From Motilibacter peucedani (GTDB lineage Bacteria > Actinomycetota > Actinomycetes > Motilibacterales > Motilibacteraceae), in NCBI RefSeq assembly GCF_003634695.1, contig NZ_RBWV01000014.1:248001-312000 (forward strand): a DNA stretch of 64,000 bases, written 5' to 3'. How positions within the stretch are numbered: position 1 is the stretch's first letter; each line of letters starts with the position of its first letter. The notes beneath the pieces were generated by a model. That model worked only from the letters and a program-made list of their open reading frames with translations, was not told the origin of the DNA and did no database searches. Positions 46,188-52,986 of the stretch are shown one piece after another. A program made the position numbers and the translations under genes.

Positions 46188-46190
46188 GGT
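46185..46190 (+). promoter_or_regulatory. -10 box TAGGGT of accA, built on the maf stop codon
   Basis: The maf TAG (46185-46187) is the first half of TAGGGT. The TTG start of accA lies 53 bases later with GAGAGG six bases before it, so this transcript has a leader. Confidence 0.45.
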
Positions 46191-46243
46191 GTGCCGTCGG
46201 GCCCGCCACCCCAGCGGGCAGTCGTCGAGCAGAGAGGCGCGCG

Positions 46244-48013
46244 TTGCGCAAGGTCCTGATCGCCAACCGCGGCGAGATCGCCGTCCGGGTCGCCCGCGCC
46301 TGCCGCGACGCCGGCATCGCCAGCGTCGCCGTCTACGCGATCCCCGACCGCGACGCCATGCACGTGCGCATCGCCGACGAGGCCTACTCCCTCGAGGGCA
46401 GCACGCCCGGCGAGTCCTACCTCGACATCGCCAAGCTGCTGCGCATCGCCGAGCAGAGCGGTGCCGACGCCGTGCACCCGGGCTACGGCTTCCTCTCCGA
46501 GAACGCCGACTTCGCCGAGGCCGTCATCGGCGCAGGGCTCACCTGGGTCGGGCCGCCGCCGAACGCCATCCGCTCCCTCGGCGACAAGGTCACCGCCCGC
46601 CACATCGCCGAGAAGGTCGGTGCACCCCTGGTGCCCGGCACGCCCGACCCGGTGCCCAACGCCGCGGCGGTCGTTGACTTCGCCCGTCAGAACGGCCTCC
46701 CGATCGCCATCAAGGCGGCCTTCGGCGGAGGCGGGCGCGGGATGAAGGTCGCGCGCACGATGGAGGAGATCCCCGAGCTCTACGACTCCGCCGTCCGCGA
46801 GGCCGTCACGGCGTTCGGGCGCGGCGAGTGCTTCGTCGAGCGCTACCTCGACCGGCCGCGCCACGTCGAGACCCAGTGCCTCGCCGACGCCCACGGCGGC
46901 GTGGTGGTCGTCAGCACGCGCGACTGCTCGCTCCAGCGCCGTCACCAGAAGGTCGTCGAGGAGGCGCCCGCGCCGTTCCTGTCGGCCGAGCAGAACGCGA
47001 CGCTCTACTCCGCGTCGAAGGCGATCCTGCGCGAGGCGGGCTACGTCGGCGCCGGCACCTGCGAGTTCCTCGTCGGCACCGACGGCACCATCTCCTTCCT
47101 CGAGGTCAACACCCGCCTGCAGGTGGAGCACCCGGTGTCGGAGGAGGTCTCCGGCATCGACCTCGTGCTCGAGCAGTTCCGGCTGGCCGAGGGCGAGCCG
47201 CTCGGCTACGACGACCCCGAGGTCCGCGGGCACTCCATCGAGTTCCGCGTCAACGGCGAGGACCCCTCCAGGAACTGGCTGCCCGCGCCCGGCCGCGTGA
47301 CCCGCTGGCGCCCGCCGAGCGGCCCGGGCGTGCGCCTCGACACCGGCGTGGCGAAGAACTCCGAGGTCAGCGGCGCCTTCGACTCGCTGCTGTGCAAGCT
47401 CGTCGTCACCGGGGCCACCCGCGAGCAGGCGATCGGCCGCGCCCGCCGGGCGCTGGCGGAGTTCCAGATCGAGGGCCTGCCCACCGCGCTGCCGTTCCAC
47501 CGCGCGGTGCTGCAGGCGCCCGACTTCACCGACGAGCCCTTCCGCGTCCACACCCGCTGGATCGAGACCGAGGCGCGGCTCGACCTCGACGCCTACGCCG
47601 GCCCGCACGTCTTCCCCGACGGCCAGGCCGACCGCGAGCACGTGGTCGTCGAGGTCGGCGGCAAGCGCCTCGAGGTCGTCATCCCCGAGTGGGTGACCGC
47701 CGGTGCCGCCTCGGTCGCGTCGGCGAGCGGGCGGGTGCGCCCACGCGTACGCCGTGGCCGGTCCGCCTCGAGCGGCACCCCGGCCGTCGCGAGCGGCGAC
47801 GCCGTCACGGCGCCGATGCAGGGCACCATCGTCAAGGTCGCGGTCGAGGACGGCCAGCAGGTCGCCGAGGGCGACCTGATCGTCGTGCTCGAGGCCATGA
47901 AGATGGAGCAGCCGCTCACCGCCCCGAAGGCGGGCGTCGTCACCGGGCTCAGCGCCTCGGTCGGCGACACCGTCGCCAGCGGTGCGAAGATCTGCGACGT
48001 GACGACGCCCTAG
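46244..48013 (+). CDS. Acyl-CoA carboxylase alpha subunit (biotin carboxylase plus biotin carrier)
   Basis: A 589-residue AccA3-type protein. Residues 1-450 are biotin carboxylase: [49 protein letters not shown] (ATP loop), [16 protein letters not shown] (active site). A linker of about 60 residues leads to the biotin carrier domain at about 515-589, with the biotinylated lysine in [16 protein letters not shown]. Nothing upstream of the TTG at 46244 in this frame looks coding, and GAGAGG lies six bases before it, so this rare start is chosen. Its stop shares CTAG (48010-48013) with the convergent oxidoreductase gene. Confidence 0.95.
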   Translation: MRKVLIANRGEIAVRVARACRDAGIASVAVYAIPDRDAMHVRIADEAYSLEGSTPGESYLDIAKLLRIAEQSGADAVHPGYGFLSENADFAEAVIGAGLTWVGPPPNAIRSLGDKVTARHIAEKVGAPLVPGTPDPVPNAAAVVDFARQNGLPIAIKAAFGGGGRGMKVARTMEEIPELYDSAVREAVTAFGRGECFVERYLDRPRHVETQCLADAHGGVVVVSTRDCSLQRRHQKVVEEAPAPFLSAEQNATLYSASKAILREAGYVGAGTCEFLVGTDGTISFLEVNTRLQVEHPVSEEVSGIDLVLEQFRLAEGEPLGYDDPEVRGHSIEFRVNGEDPSRNWLPAPGRVTRWRPPSGPGVRLDTGVAKNSEVSGAFDSLLCKLVVTGATREQAIGRARRALAEFQIEGLPTALPFHRAVLQAPDFTDEPFRVHTRWIETEARLDLDAYAGPHVFPDGQADREHVVVEVGGKRLEVVIPEWVTAGAASVASASGRVRPRVRRGRSASSGTPAVASGDAVTAPMQGTIVKVAVEDGQQVAEGDLIVVLEAMKMEQPLTAPKAGVVTGLSASVGDTVASGAKICDVTTP

Positions 48014-48996
48014 GGCCGGACGACCAGCTTGCCGGCGTAGGTGCCCGCCTCCATGTCGCGGTGCGCCTGCACGACCGAGCCGAGCCCGTCGTAGACGTGC
48101 CCGACCGGCACGCGCGCCTCGCCCGCCGCGACCGCGTCGAGGAACTCCTGGAGCACCTCGGCAGGCAGGTCGGACGCGTCGCCGGAGTACGCGGTCAGCC
48201 GCACGCCGCGCGGGATCCAGTCGTTGGGGTAGAAGTCCGGCAGGACCCACGAGTTCGAGAGCATGCCGGTGAAGCAGACGACGCCGTGGACCGCCGTCGC
48301 CGCCAGGGTGTCGCGCACCGTCGGCGCGCCCACCAGCTCGAGGGCGCCGTCGACCCCGCCCGGCACCAGCTCGCGCACGCGCGCGGCGATGCTGCCGTCG
48401 TCGACCACGACGTCGTCGACCCCGACCGCCTCGAGGGCGGCGGCCCGCTCGGCGCTGCGGGTCGTGGCGAGCACGCGCAGCCCCCGTCGCCCGGCGAGAA
48501 CGGCGGCGGCGAGCCCCACCGACGAGGTCCCGCCGCGCACGAGCAGCGTCTGGCCGGGCTGGACGTCGAGCCCGACGGTCAGCGAGCCGTGGGCGGTCTG
48601 CAGCATCTCGGGCACCGCACCGAGCAGGCCCCAGTCGAGCGCGCTCTCGAACGGCACGACCGAGCTGACGGGCACGCAGGCGTACTCCGCGTAGCCGCCG
48701 TCGAAGGTGCGGCCCATGCCGCCCATCATGGCCACGACCTGCTGCCCAGGAGCGAACTCGCCACCGGGTGCGCTCACCACCTCGCCGGTGGCCTCGATCC
48801 CCAGCACGCGCGGGAACGTCACCCCGACGGCAAGGCCGAGCCGGGTGTGCAGCTCCGAGCGGTTGAGCCCGAAGGCCCGCACGCGGACCAGCACCTGCCC
48901 GGTGGTCGGGGTCGGCACGGGCAGGGTGCGCACGGTCAGGGCCTCGGGGGCTCCGGGCGCGTCCAGGACGACGGCTCGCATGCTCGACGTGCTCAT
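48010..48996 (-). CDS. Zinc-free MDR-family NAD(P)H:quinone oxidoreductase
   Basis: A 328-residue medium-chain reductase. [20 protein letters not shown] and [21 protein letters not shown] form the catalytic domain with no zinc ligands, and [21 protein letters not shown] is the NADPH loop. [21 protein letters not shown] and [18 protein letters not shown] follow. Such enzymes reduce quinones or enones. Its ATG at 48996 overlaps the MarR stop (ATGA), so the regulator and the enzyme are made together. This suggests an induced response to reactive aromatic compounds. Confidence 0.88.
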   Translation of the reverse strand: MSTSSMRAVVLDAPGAPEALTVRTLPVPTPTTGQVLVRVRAFGLNRSELHTRLGLAVGVTFPRVLGIEATGEVVSAPGGEFAPGQQVVAMMGGMGRTFDGGYAEYACVPVSSVVPFESALDWGLLGAVPEMLQTAHGSLTVGLDVQPGQTLLVRGGTSSVGLAAAVLAGRRGLRVLATTRSAERAAALEAVGVDDVVVDDGSIAARVRELVPGGVDGALELVGAPTVRDTLAATAVHGVVCFTGMLSNSWVLPDFYPNDWIPRGVRLTAYSGDASDLPAEVLQEFLDAVAAGEARVPVGHVYDGLGSVVQAHRDMEAGTYAGKLVVRP

Positions 48997-49469
48997 GAGT
49001 TCCTCTTCTCGTTCGTGGTGAGGCTCGGCGCTGCGGGGCGCAGCCGGCCGAGGATGGTGCGCAGCTGCTGCAGCTGACGGAGCGTCAGGACGCCCTCCCA
49101 CCGGGCGGAGAGCTCGGCCTCGAGCGTGCCGGTGGCCCTCGCGAGCGCGCGACGTCCGGCGGGCGTCAGCTCGACCAGGGAGGATCGACGGTCGTCGGGG
49201 TGCGAGCGGCGCCGGCAGTGGCCGGCCGCCTCGACCCGGTCGACGATCTTGCTCACGCCTCCGACGGTGATGACCAGCGCCTCGGCGATGTCGTTGACCC
49301 GGCAGGGGCCGATGTCCTGCAGCACCTGCATGGTCTCGACGCGGCCGAGGGTGAGCTGGTGCTCGGAGCGCAGCCGCGCGTCGAGCGCGTTCCAGACCTC
49401 GGTCTCGACGCGTACGAAGGCGTTGAACACCGGCCACAGCAGTCCGGTTTCCTCGGAATCATCTTCCAT
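48993..49469 (-). CDS. MarR-family transcriptional regulator
   Basis: A 158-residue regulator. Helices ETEVWNALDARLRSEHQLTLG and VETMQVLQDIG lead to the winged helix (CRVNDIAEALVITVGGVSKIVDRVEAAG, with wing RRRSHPDDRRSSLVELT). The DDRRS wing is the MarR hallmark. Coupled to the quinone reductase (ATGA). Two copies of a TTCC-N2-GGAA dyad flank or cover its start, so it probably represses its own operon until a ligand releases it. The ATG at 49469 lies inside the first dyad and has no Shine-Dalgarno. Confidence 0.9.
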   Translation of the reverse strand: MEDDSEETGLLWPVFNAFVRVETEVWNALDARLRSEHQLTLGRVETMQVLQDIGPCRVNDIAEALVITVGGVSKIVDRVEAAGHCRRRSHPDDRRSSLVELTPAGRRALARATGTLEAELSARWEGVLTLRQLQQLRTILGRLRPAAPSLTTNEKRNS

Positions 49470-49512
49470 GGAACAGACCAAGGCGCGCCGCGCCGGATCT
49501 GTTCCACGGAAC
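49464..49512. promoter_or_regulatory. Twin operator of the MarR regulator
   Basis: TTCCATGGAA (49464-49473) and GTTCCACGGAAC (49501-49512) are two short dyads with centres 38 bp apart. The 12-base arms CCATGGAACAGA (49466-49477) and TCTGTTCCACGG (49498-49509) also pair with each other with one mismatch. The first dyad contains the marR start codon. The layout suits an autorepressor. Confidence 0.55.
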
Positions 49513-49531
49513 GCACCTCTGGTGCGACGAG

Positions 49532-50896
49532 CTAGGCGCGCTGGTGCAGCTGGTGCGCCGCCTCGGCGATCGAGCCGCTCAGCGACGGGTAGACCGTGAA
49601 CGCCTTGGCCAGCTGGTCGACCGTCAGCCCGAGCGACACGGCGGTCGCGACGACGTGGATCAGCTCGCTGGCGCGCGGGGCCACGATGACACCCCCGAGC
49701 ACCAGTCGGCTCTCGGTGCGGCAGGTGAGCTTGACGAAGCCCTCGTCGATGCCCTGCATCTTGGCGCGTGCGTTGCCGTGCAGCGAGAGCGTCAGCGTCG
49801 TGGCGGCGAGCCCGGCCTCGTCGGCGGCGGTCTGCGACCACCCGACGGTGGCGATCTCGGGGTCGGTGAAGACGTTGGAGGAGACCTCGCGCAGCTTGAG
49901 CGGCGAGAGCGCCTCTCCCAGCGAGTGCCAGATCGCGATGCGGCCCTGCATGGCCGCCACCGAGGCGAGCATGAGCACGCCGGTGCAGTCGCCGGCGGCG
50001 TAGATGCCGCGGTTGGAGGTGCGCGAGACCTTGTCGACCTCGATGTAGCCGCCGCGGTCGAGCGTGACGCCGGCCTCCTCGAGCCCGATGCCGGCGGTGT
50101 TGGGGATGGAGCCGACGGCGAGCAGGCAGTGCGTGCCCTCGACGGTGCGGCCGTCCTGGAGGCCGACGACGACGCCGTCGGCGGTGCGGGTGACGGAGGT
50201 GGCGCGCGAGCGGCCGAGCACGGTCATGCCGCGCCGGGCGAAGACCTCCTCGAGCACGTGCGCCGCGTCGCTGTCCTCGCCGGGCAGCACCCGGTCGCGG
50301 CTGGAGACCAGCGTGACCTGCGAACCGAGGGCGTTGTAGGCCGAGGCGAACTCGGCGCCGGTGACGCCGGACCCGACGACGACCAGCCGCTCGGGCAGCT
50401 CCTCGAGGTCGTAGAGCTGTTCCCAGGTGAGGATGCGCTCGCCGTCGGGGACGGCCTGGGGCAGCACGCGCGGGTGCGCCCCGGTGGCGACCAGCACGGC
50501 GTCGGCCTCGAACGCGGTGTCGCCGACGAGCACCCGCGAGGCGCCGTCCAGCCGCCCGCGCCCGTCGACGACGCGCACGCCCTCGGCAGCGAGCCGGGTG
50601 CCGATGTCGGCGGACTGCGCCTCGGCGAGCTTCTTGATGCGGGTGTTGACCGCGGCGAGGTCGACGGTGACGGGGGCGTCGATGCGGACGCCGAGCCCGG
50701 CGCTCTCGCTCGCCAGGGTGACCACCTCGGCGACCGCGATGAGCGTCTTGGAGGGGACGCAGTCGGTCAGGACGGCGGAGCCGCCGAGCCCGTCGCTCAC
50801 GACGGTGACGTCGGCGCCCAGGCGGGCCGCGCTCAGGGCCGCTTCGTAGCCGCCAGGGCCGCCGCCCAGGACGATGATGCGCTGCTGGTTCGCCAC
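49532..50896 (-). CDS. lpdA: NAD(P)H-quinone dehydrogenase (LpdA-type flavoprotein)
   Basis: A 454-residue member of the disulfide reductase family. IIVLGGGPGGYEAALSAARLG binds FAD, VVVGSGVTGAEFASAYNALG binds NAD(P), GIYAAGDCTGVLMLASVAAMQ is the second FAD motif, and the dimer interface ends the protein. In the redox motif only one cysteine remains (GGSAVLTDCVPSKT), as in M. tuberculosis LpdA (Rv3303c), a quinone reductase that is not a lipoamide dehydrogenase. The HPYPTLSE-like end is FTVYPSLSGS, also altered. The GTG at 50896 follows CAGAAT by six bases. Confidence 0.9.
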   Translation of the reverse strand: MANQQRIIVLGGGPGGYEAALSAARLGADVTVVSDGLGGSAVLTDCVPSKTLIAVAEVVTLASESAGLGVRIDAPVTVDLAAVNTRIKKLAEAQSADIGTRLAAEGVRVVDGRGRLDGASRVLVGDTAFEADAVLVATGAHPRVLPQAVPDGERILTWEQLYDLEELPERLVVVGSGVTGAEFASAYNALGSQVTLVSSRDRVLPGEDSDAAHVLEEVFARRGMTVLGRSRATSVTRTADGVVVGLQDGRTVEGTHCLLAVGSIPNTAGIGLEEAGVTLDRGGYIEVDKVSRTSNRGIYAAGDCTGVLMLASVAAMQGRIAIWHSLGEALSPLKLREVSSNVFTDPEIATVGWSQTAADEAGLAATTLTLSLHGNARAKMQGIDEGFVKLTCRTESRLVLGGVIVAPRASELIHVVATAVSLGLTVDQLAKAFTVYPSLSGSIAEAAHQLHQRA

Positions 50897-50902
50897 GCTG
50901 CC

Positions 50903-50908
50903 ATTCTG
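50903..50908 (-). promoter_or_regulatory. Leaderless -10-like box CAGAAT of lpdA
   Basis: CAGAAT on the minus strand ends six bases before the GTG at 50896. The first base departs from TANNNT. Confidence 0.4.
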
Positions 50909-50941
50909 CCTGGCCTGCGCCGGGCGTGCGGCGCGCGGCTC

Positions 50942-50947
50942 TAGGCT
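50942..50947 (+). promoter_or_regulatory. Leaderless -10 box TAGGCT
   Basis: TAGGCT ends eight bases before the GTG at 50956. It is divergent from lpdA across 59 nt. Confidence 0.5.
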
Positions 50948-50955
50948 GAGCCCTC

Positions 50956-51432
50956 GTGCCCCTCTACGCCGCCTACGGCAGCAACCTGGACCCCCAGCGC
51001 ATGGCCGCCCGAGCGCCGCACTCCCCGGCCCGCGGCACCGGCTGGCTGGTCGGCTGGCGCCTGACCTTCGGCGGCGAGAACCTCTCGTGGGAGGGCGCCT
51101 TCGCGACCGTCGTCGAGGCGCCGGAGGACCCCGCCTCGCAGGTCTTCGTGATGCTCTACGACGTCGCGCGCGAGGACGAGCCGTCGCTCGACGAGTGGGA
51201 GGACGGCGGCACGGGCCTGTTCACCAAGCTGCGCGTGCGGGTGCACACGCTCGACGGCGACGAGACCGCGTGGCTCTACGTGCTCGACGCCTACGAGGGC
51301 GGGCTGCCGAGCGCGCGCTACATCGGGATGCTGGCCGACGCGGCCTACGCCGCCGGGGCACCGAGCGACTACGTCGCCGACCTGCGCGCCCGCCCGTGCC
51401 TGTCGACCGGGCCGGGGGCCCTCGATGCCTGA
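50956..51432 (+). CDS. Gamma-glutamylcyclotransferase-like protein
   Basis: A 158-residue protein. LYAAYGSNLDPQRMAARAPHS is the AIG2/GGCT substrate loop (YGSNL), GWRLTFGGENLSWEGAFATVV the barrel strands, and VLDAYEGGLPSARYIGMLADA the C-terminal region of the family. GGCT enzymes release 5-oxoproline from gamma-glutamyl peptides, but many bacterial members are unproven. Overlaps the GNAT gene by eight bases, so co-transcribed. No signal peptide. Confidence 0.82.
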   Translation: MPLYAAYGSNLDPQRMAARAPHSPARGTGWLVGWRLTFGGENLSWEGAFATVVEAPEDPASQVFVMLYDVAREDEPSLDEWEDGGTGLFTKLRVRVHTLDGDETAWLYVLDAYEGGLPSARYIGMLADAAYAAGAPSDYVADLRARPCLSTGPGALDA

Positions 51433-51907
51433 GGCTCCCCTCGTCCAGGACGCCCCCCTCGTGCGCGACCTGCGAGCCGACGACCGCGACGGCTGGGGCG
51501 AGGTGTGGGCCGGCTACCTCGCCTACTACCAGAAGGACCTCCCGCCGGAGGGGACCTCGGCGCTCTGGGACCGGCTGACCGGGCCGGCGCCGCACCCGCA
51601 GATGTTCGGGCTCGGCGCCTTCGCGCCCGACGGCCGCCTGCTCGGCCTCGCGCACTGCATCGTCGGGCCCAGCACCTGGGACACCGCCGACGACTGCTAC
51701 CTCGAGGACCTCGCGGTGGCCGAGGACGCCCGCGGCCGCGGGGTGGGGCGCGCGCTGATCGGCGAGCTCGTACGCCGTGCCGGCGAGCGCGGCTGGCGCC
51801 GGGTCTTCTGGGTGACCGAGGAGTCCAACGCCCGCGCCCGCCGGCTCTACGACTCGGTCGGCTCGCTCACCGACTACGTGCAGTACGAAGTGCGCCTCGA
51901 GCCCTGA
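51425..51907 (+). CDS. GNAT-family N-acetyltransferase
   Basis: A 160-residue acetyltransferase. YLAYYQKDLPPEGTSALWDR is the N-terminal helix pair, CYLEDLAVAEDARGRGVGRALI contains the acetyl-CoA pyrophosphate loop (RGRGVG), and VFWVTEESNARARRLYDSVG the tail with a conserved tyrosine. Substrate unknown. The ATG lies eight bases inside the previous gene. It ends five bases before the convergent pncA-like gene. Confidence 0.88.
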   Translation: MPEAPLVQDAPLVRDLRADDRDGWGEVWAGYLAYYQKDLPPEGTSALWDRLTGPAPHPQMFGLGAFAPDGRLLGLAHCIVGPSTWDTADDCYLEDLAVAEDARGRGVGRALIGELVRRAGERGWRRVFWVTEESNARARRLYDSVGSLTDYVQYEVRLEP

Positions 51908-51912
51908 CCGCC

Positions 51913-52488
51913 TCAGAGCGCGGTGACCACCTCGACGCCCGCGTCGCGCAGCTCGACGAGCGCGGCGTCGGTGGTGGAGGGAGCGACGCCCGCGGTCAGC
52001 GGCAGCAGCACCCGCGTCGCGAGGCCGGCGGCGACGGCGTCGAGGGCGGTGGCGCGTACGCAGTGGTCGGTCGCGATGCCCACGACGTCGACGGCGGTCA
52101 CGCCGTGCCGCTCGAGCCAGCGGGCGAGCCCCTCGCCCTCGGCGGTCACCGCCTCGAAGCCGGAGTAGGCGGCGGCCCGCTCTCCCTTGCGCACGGCCAC
52201 GTCGACCAGCTCGCCGAAGCCGTCGCCCAGGCCCGGGTGCAGCTCGGCGCCCGGCGTGCCCGCGACGCAGTGCACCGGCCAGGTGGTGACGAAGTCGGGC
52301 TCGGCGGCGAAGTGGGTGCCCGGGTCGACGTGCCAGTCCTGGGTGGTCACGACGGCTGTGTAGGCGCTGCGCCGCTCGCGCACCCAGGCGCCGACCGCCT
52401 CGGCGACGGCTGCGCCGCCGTCCACGGGCAGCGAGCCGCCCTCGGTGAAGTCGTTCTGGACGTCGACGACGAGCAGACCCTGCGACAT
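51913..52488 (-). CDS. pncA: Nicotinamidase (isochorismatase fold)
   Basis: A 191-residue enzyme. LLVVDVQNDFTEGGSLPVDGG holds the catalytic aspartate, VVTTQDWHVDPGTHFA the metal-binding Asp/His set, DVAVRKGERAAAYSGFEA the catalytic lysine and DVVGIATDHCVRATALDA the nucleophilic cysteine. It hydrolyses nicotinamide to nicotinate for NAD recycling; in mycobacteria it also activates pyrazinamide. The ATG at 52488 follows TAGGCT by seven bases. Length and motifs are typical. Confidence 0.9.
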   Translation of the reverse strand: MSQGLLVVDVQNDFTEGGSLPVDGGAAVAEAVGAWVRERRSAYTAVVTTQDWHVDPGTHFAAEPDFVTTWPVHCVAGTPGAELHPGLGDGFGELVDVAVRKGERAAAYSGFEAVTAEGEGLARWLERHGVTAVDVVGIATDHCVRATALDAVAAGLATRVLLPLTAGVAPSTTDAALVELRDAGVEVVTAL

Positions 52489-52495
52489 GCCCGCC

Positions 52496-52501
52496 AGCCT
52501 A
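52496..52501 (-). promoter_or_regulatory. Leaderless -10 box TAGGCT of pncA, built on the upstream stop
   Basis: The TAG stop of the pentapeptide-repeat gene (52501-52499) is the first half of TAGGCT, which ends seven bases before the pncA ATG. Confidence 0.55.
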
Positions 52502-52972
52502 TGCAGGCAGCACGTCGAAGCCCAGGGCAGCCGCCAGCACCACCGCCTGGTCGTAGCTCACCTTCGCCCCCGCCACCGTGGTCGCGCGCGCGTCGAGCGA
52601 GGAGAGGTCGGAGCCGCGCAGGTCGGCCTCCCGCATGCGCACGCCCTCGAAGCTCGCCTTGCCGAGCTCGGCGTGCCGCAAGGCCACGAACGACCACTCG
52701 CCGCCGTCGACCTGCAGGAGGTCGAAGGTGCACTCCTCGAAGCGGCTGCCGGTCATCTTCGTGCGCACGAACCGCGCGTCGAAGAACGAGCAGCGGACGA
52801 AGGTGCAGTTGGTGAAGGCCGAGTCGGTGTGGGTCGAGCAGTTGAACCGGACGCCGCGGAACGCGCACCGGTCGAACGTGGACCCCGTCGACGCCGCCTC
52901 GGTGAGGTCGAGGTCGTAGAACTCCTCGCCCGCGAAGCTCGCGCCGTCGAGGTCGAGCTCGTCCACGTCCAT
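52499..52972 (-). CDS. Pentapeptide-repeat protein
   Basis: A 157-residue protein made mostly of five-residue repeats of the A(D/N)LxX type, for example DLDGASFAGEEFYDLDL, STFDRCAFRGVRFNCS, SAFTNCTFVRCSFFDARF and EADLRGSDLSSLDARATTV. They predict a right-handed four-sided helix of five or six coils, with phenylalanine inward. The last 20 residues form a helix (SYDQAVVLAAALGFDV). Some relatives mimic DNA and protect gyrase; others have no known role, and this one cannot be told apart. The ATG at 52972 follows TAGAGT by eight bases. Confidence 0.85.
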   Translation of the reverse strand: MDVDELDLDGASFAGEEFYDLDLTEAASTGSTFDRCAFRGVRFNCSTHTDSAFTNCTFVRCSFFDARFVRTKMTGSRFEECTFDLLQVDGGEWSFVALRHAELGKASFEGVRMREADLRGSDLSSLDARATTVAGAKVSYDQAVVLAAALGFDVLPA

Positions 52973-52980
52973 GCCCGCGC

Positions 52981-52986
52981 ACTCTA
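52981..52986 (-). promoter_or_regulatory. Leaderless -10 box TAGAGT, built on the LuxR-gene stop
   Basis: The TAG stop of the LuxR-type gene (52986-52984) is the first half of TAGAGT, which ends eight bases before the pentapeptide-repeat ATG. Confidence 0.5.

Noticed and set aside
52499-52972. Quinolone-resistance (Qnr/MfpA-like) gene
   Set aside because: The pentapeptide fold is clear, but it is too short and lacks features that I could tie to gyrase protection.
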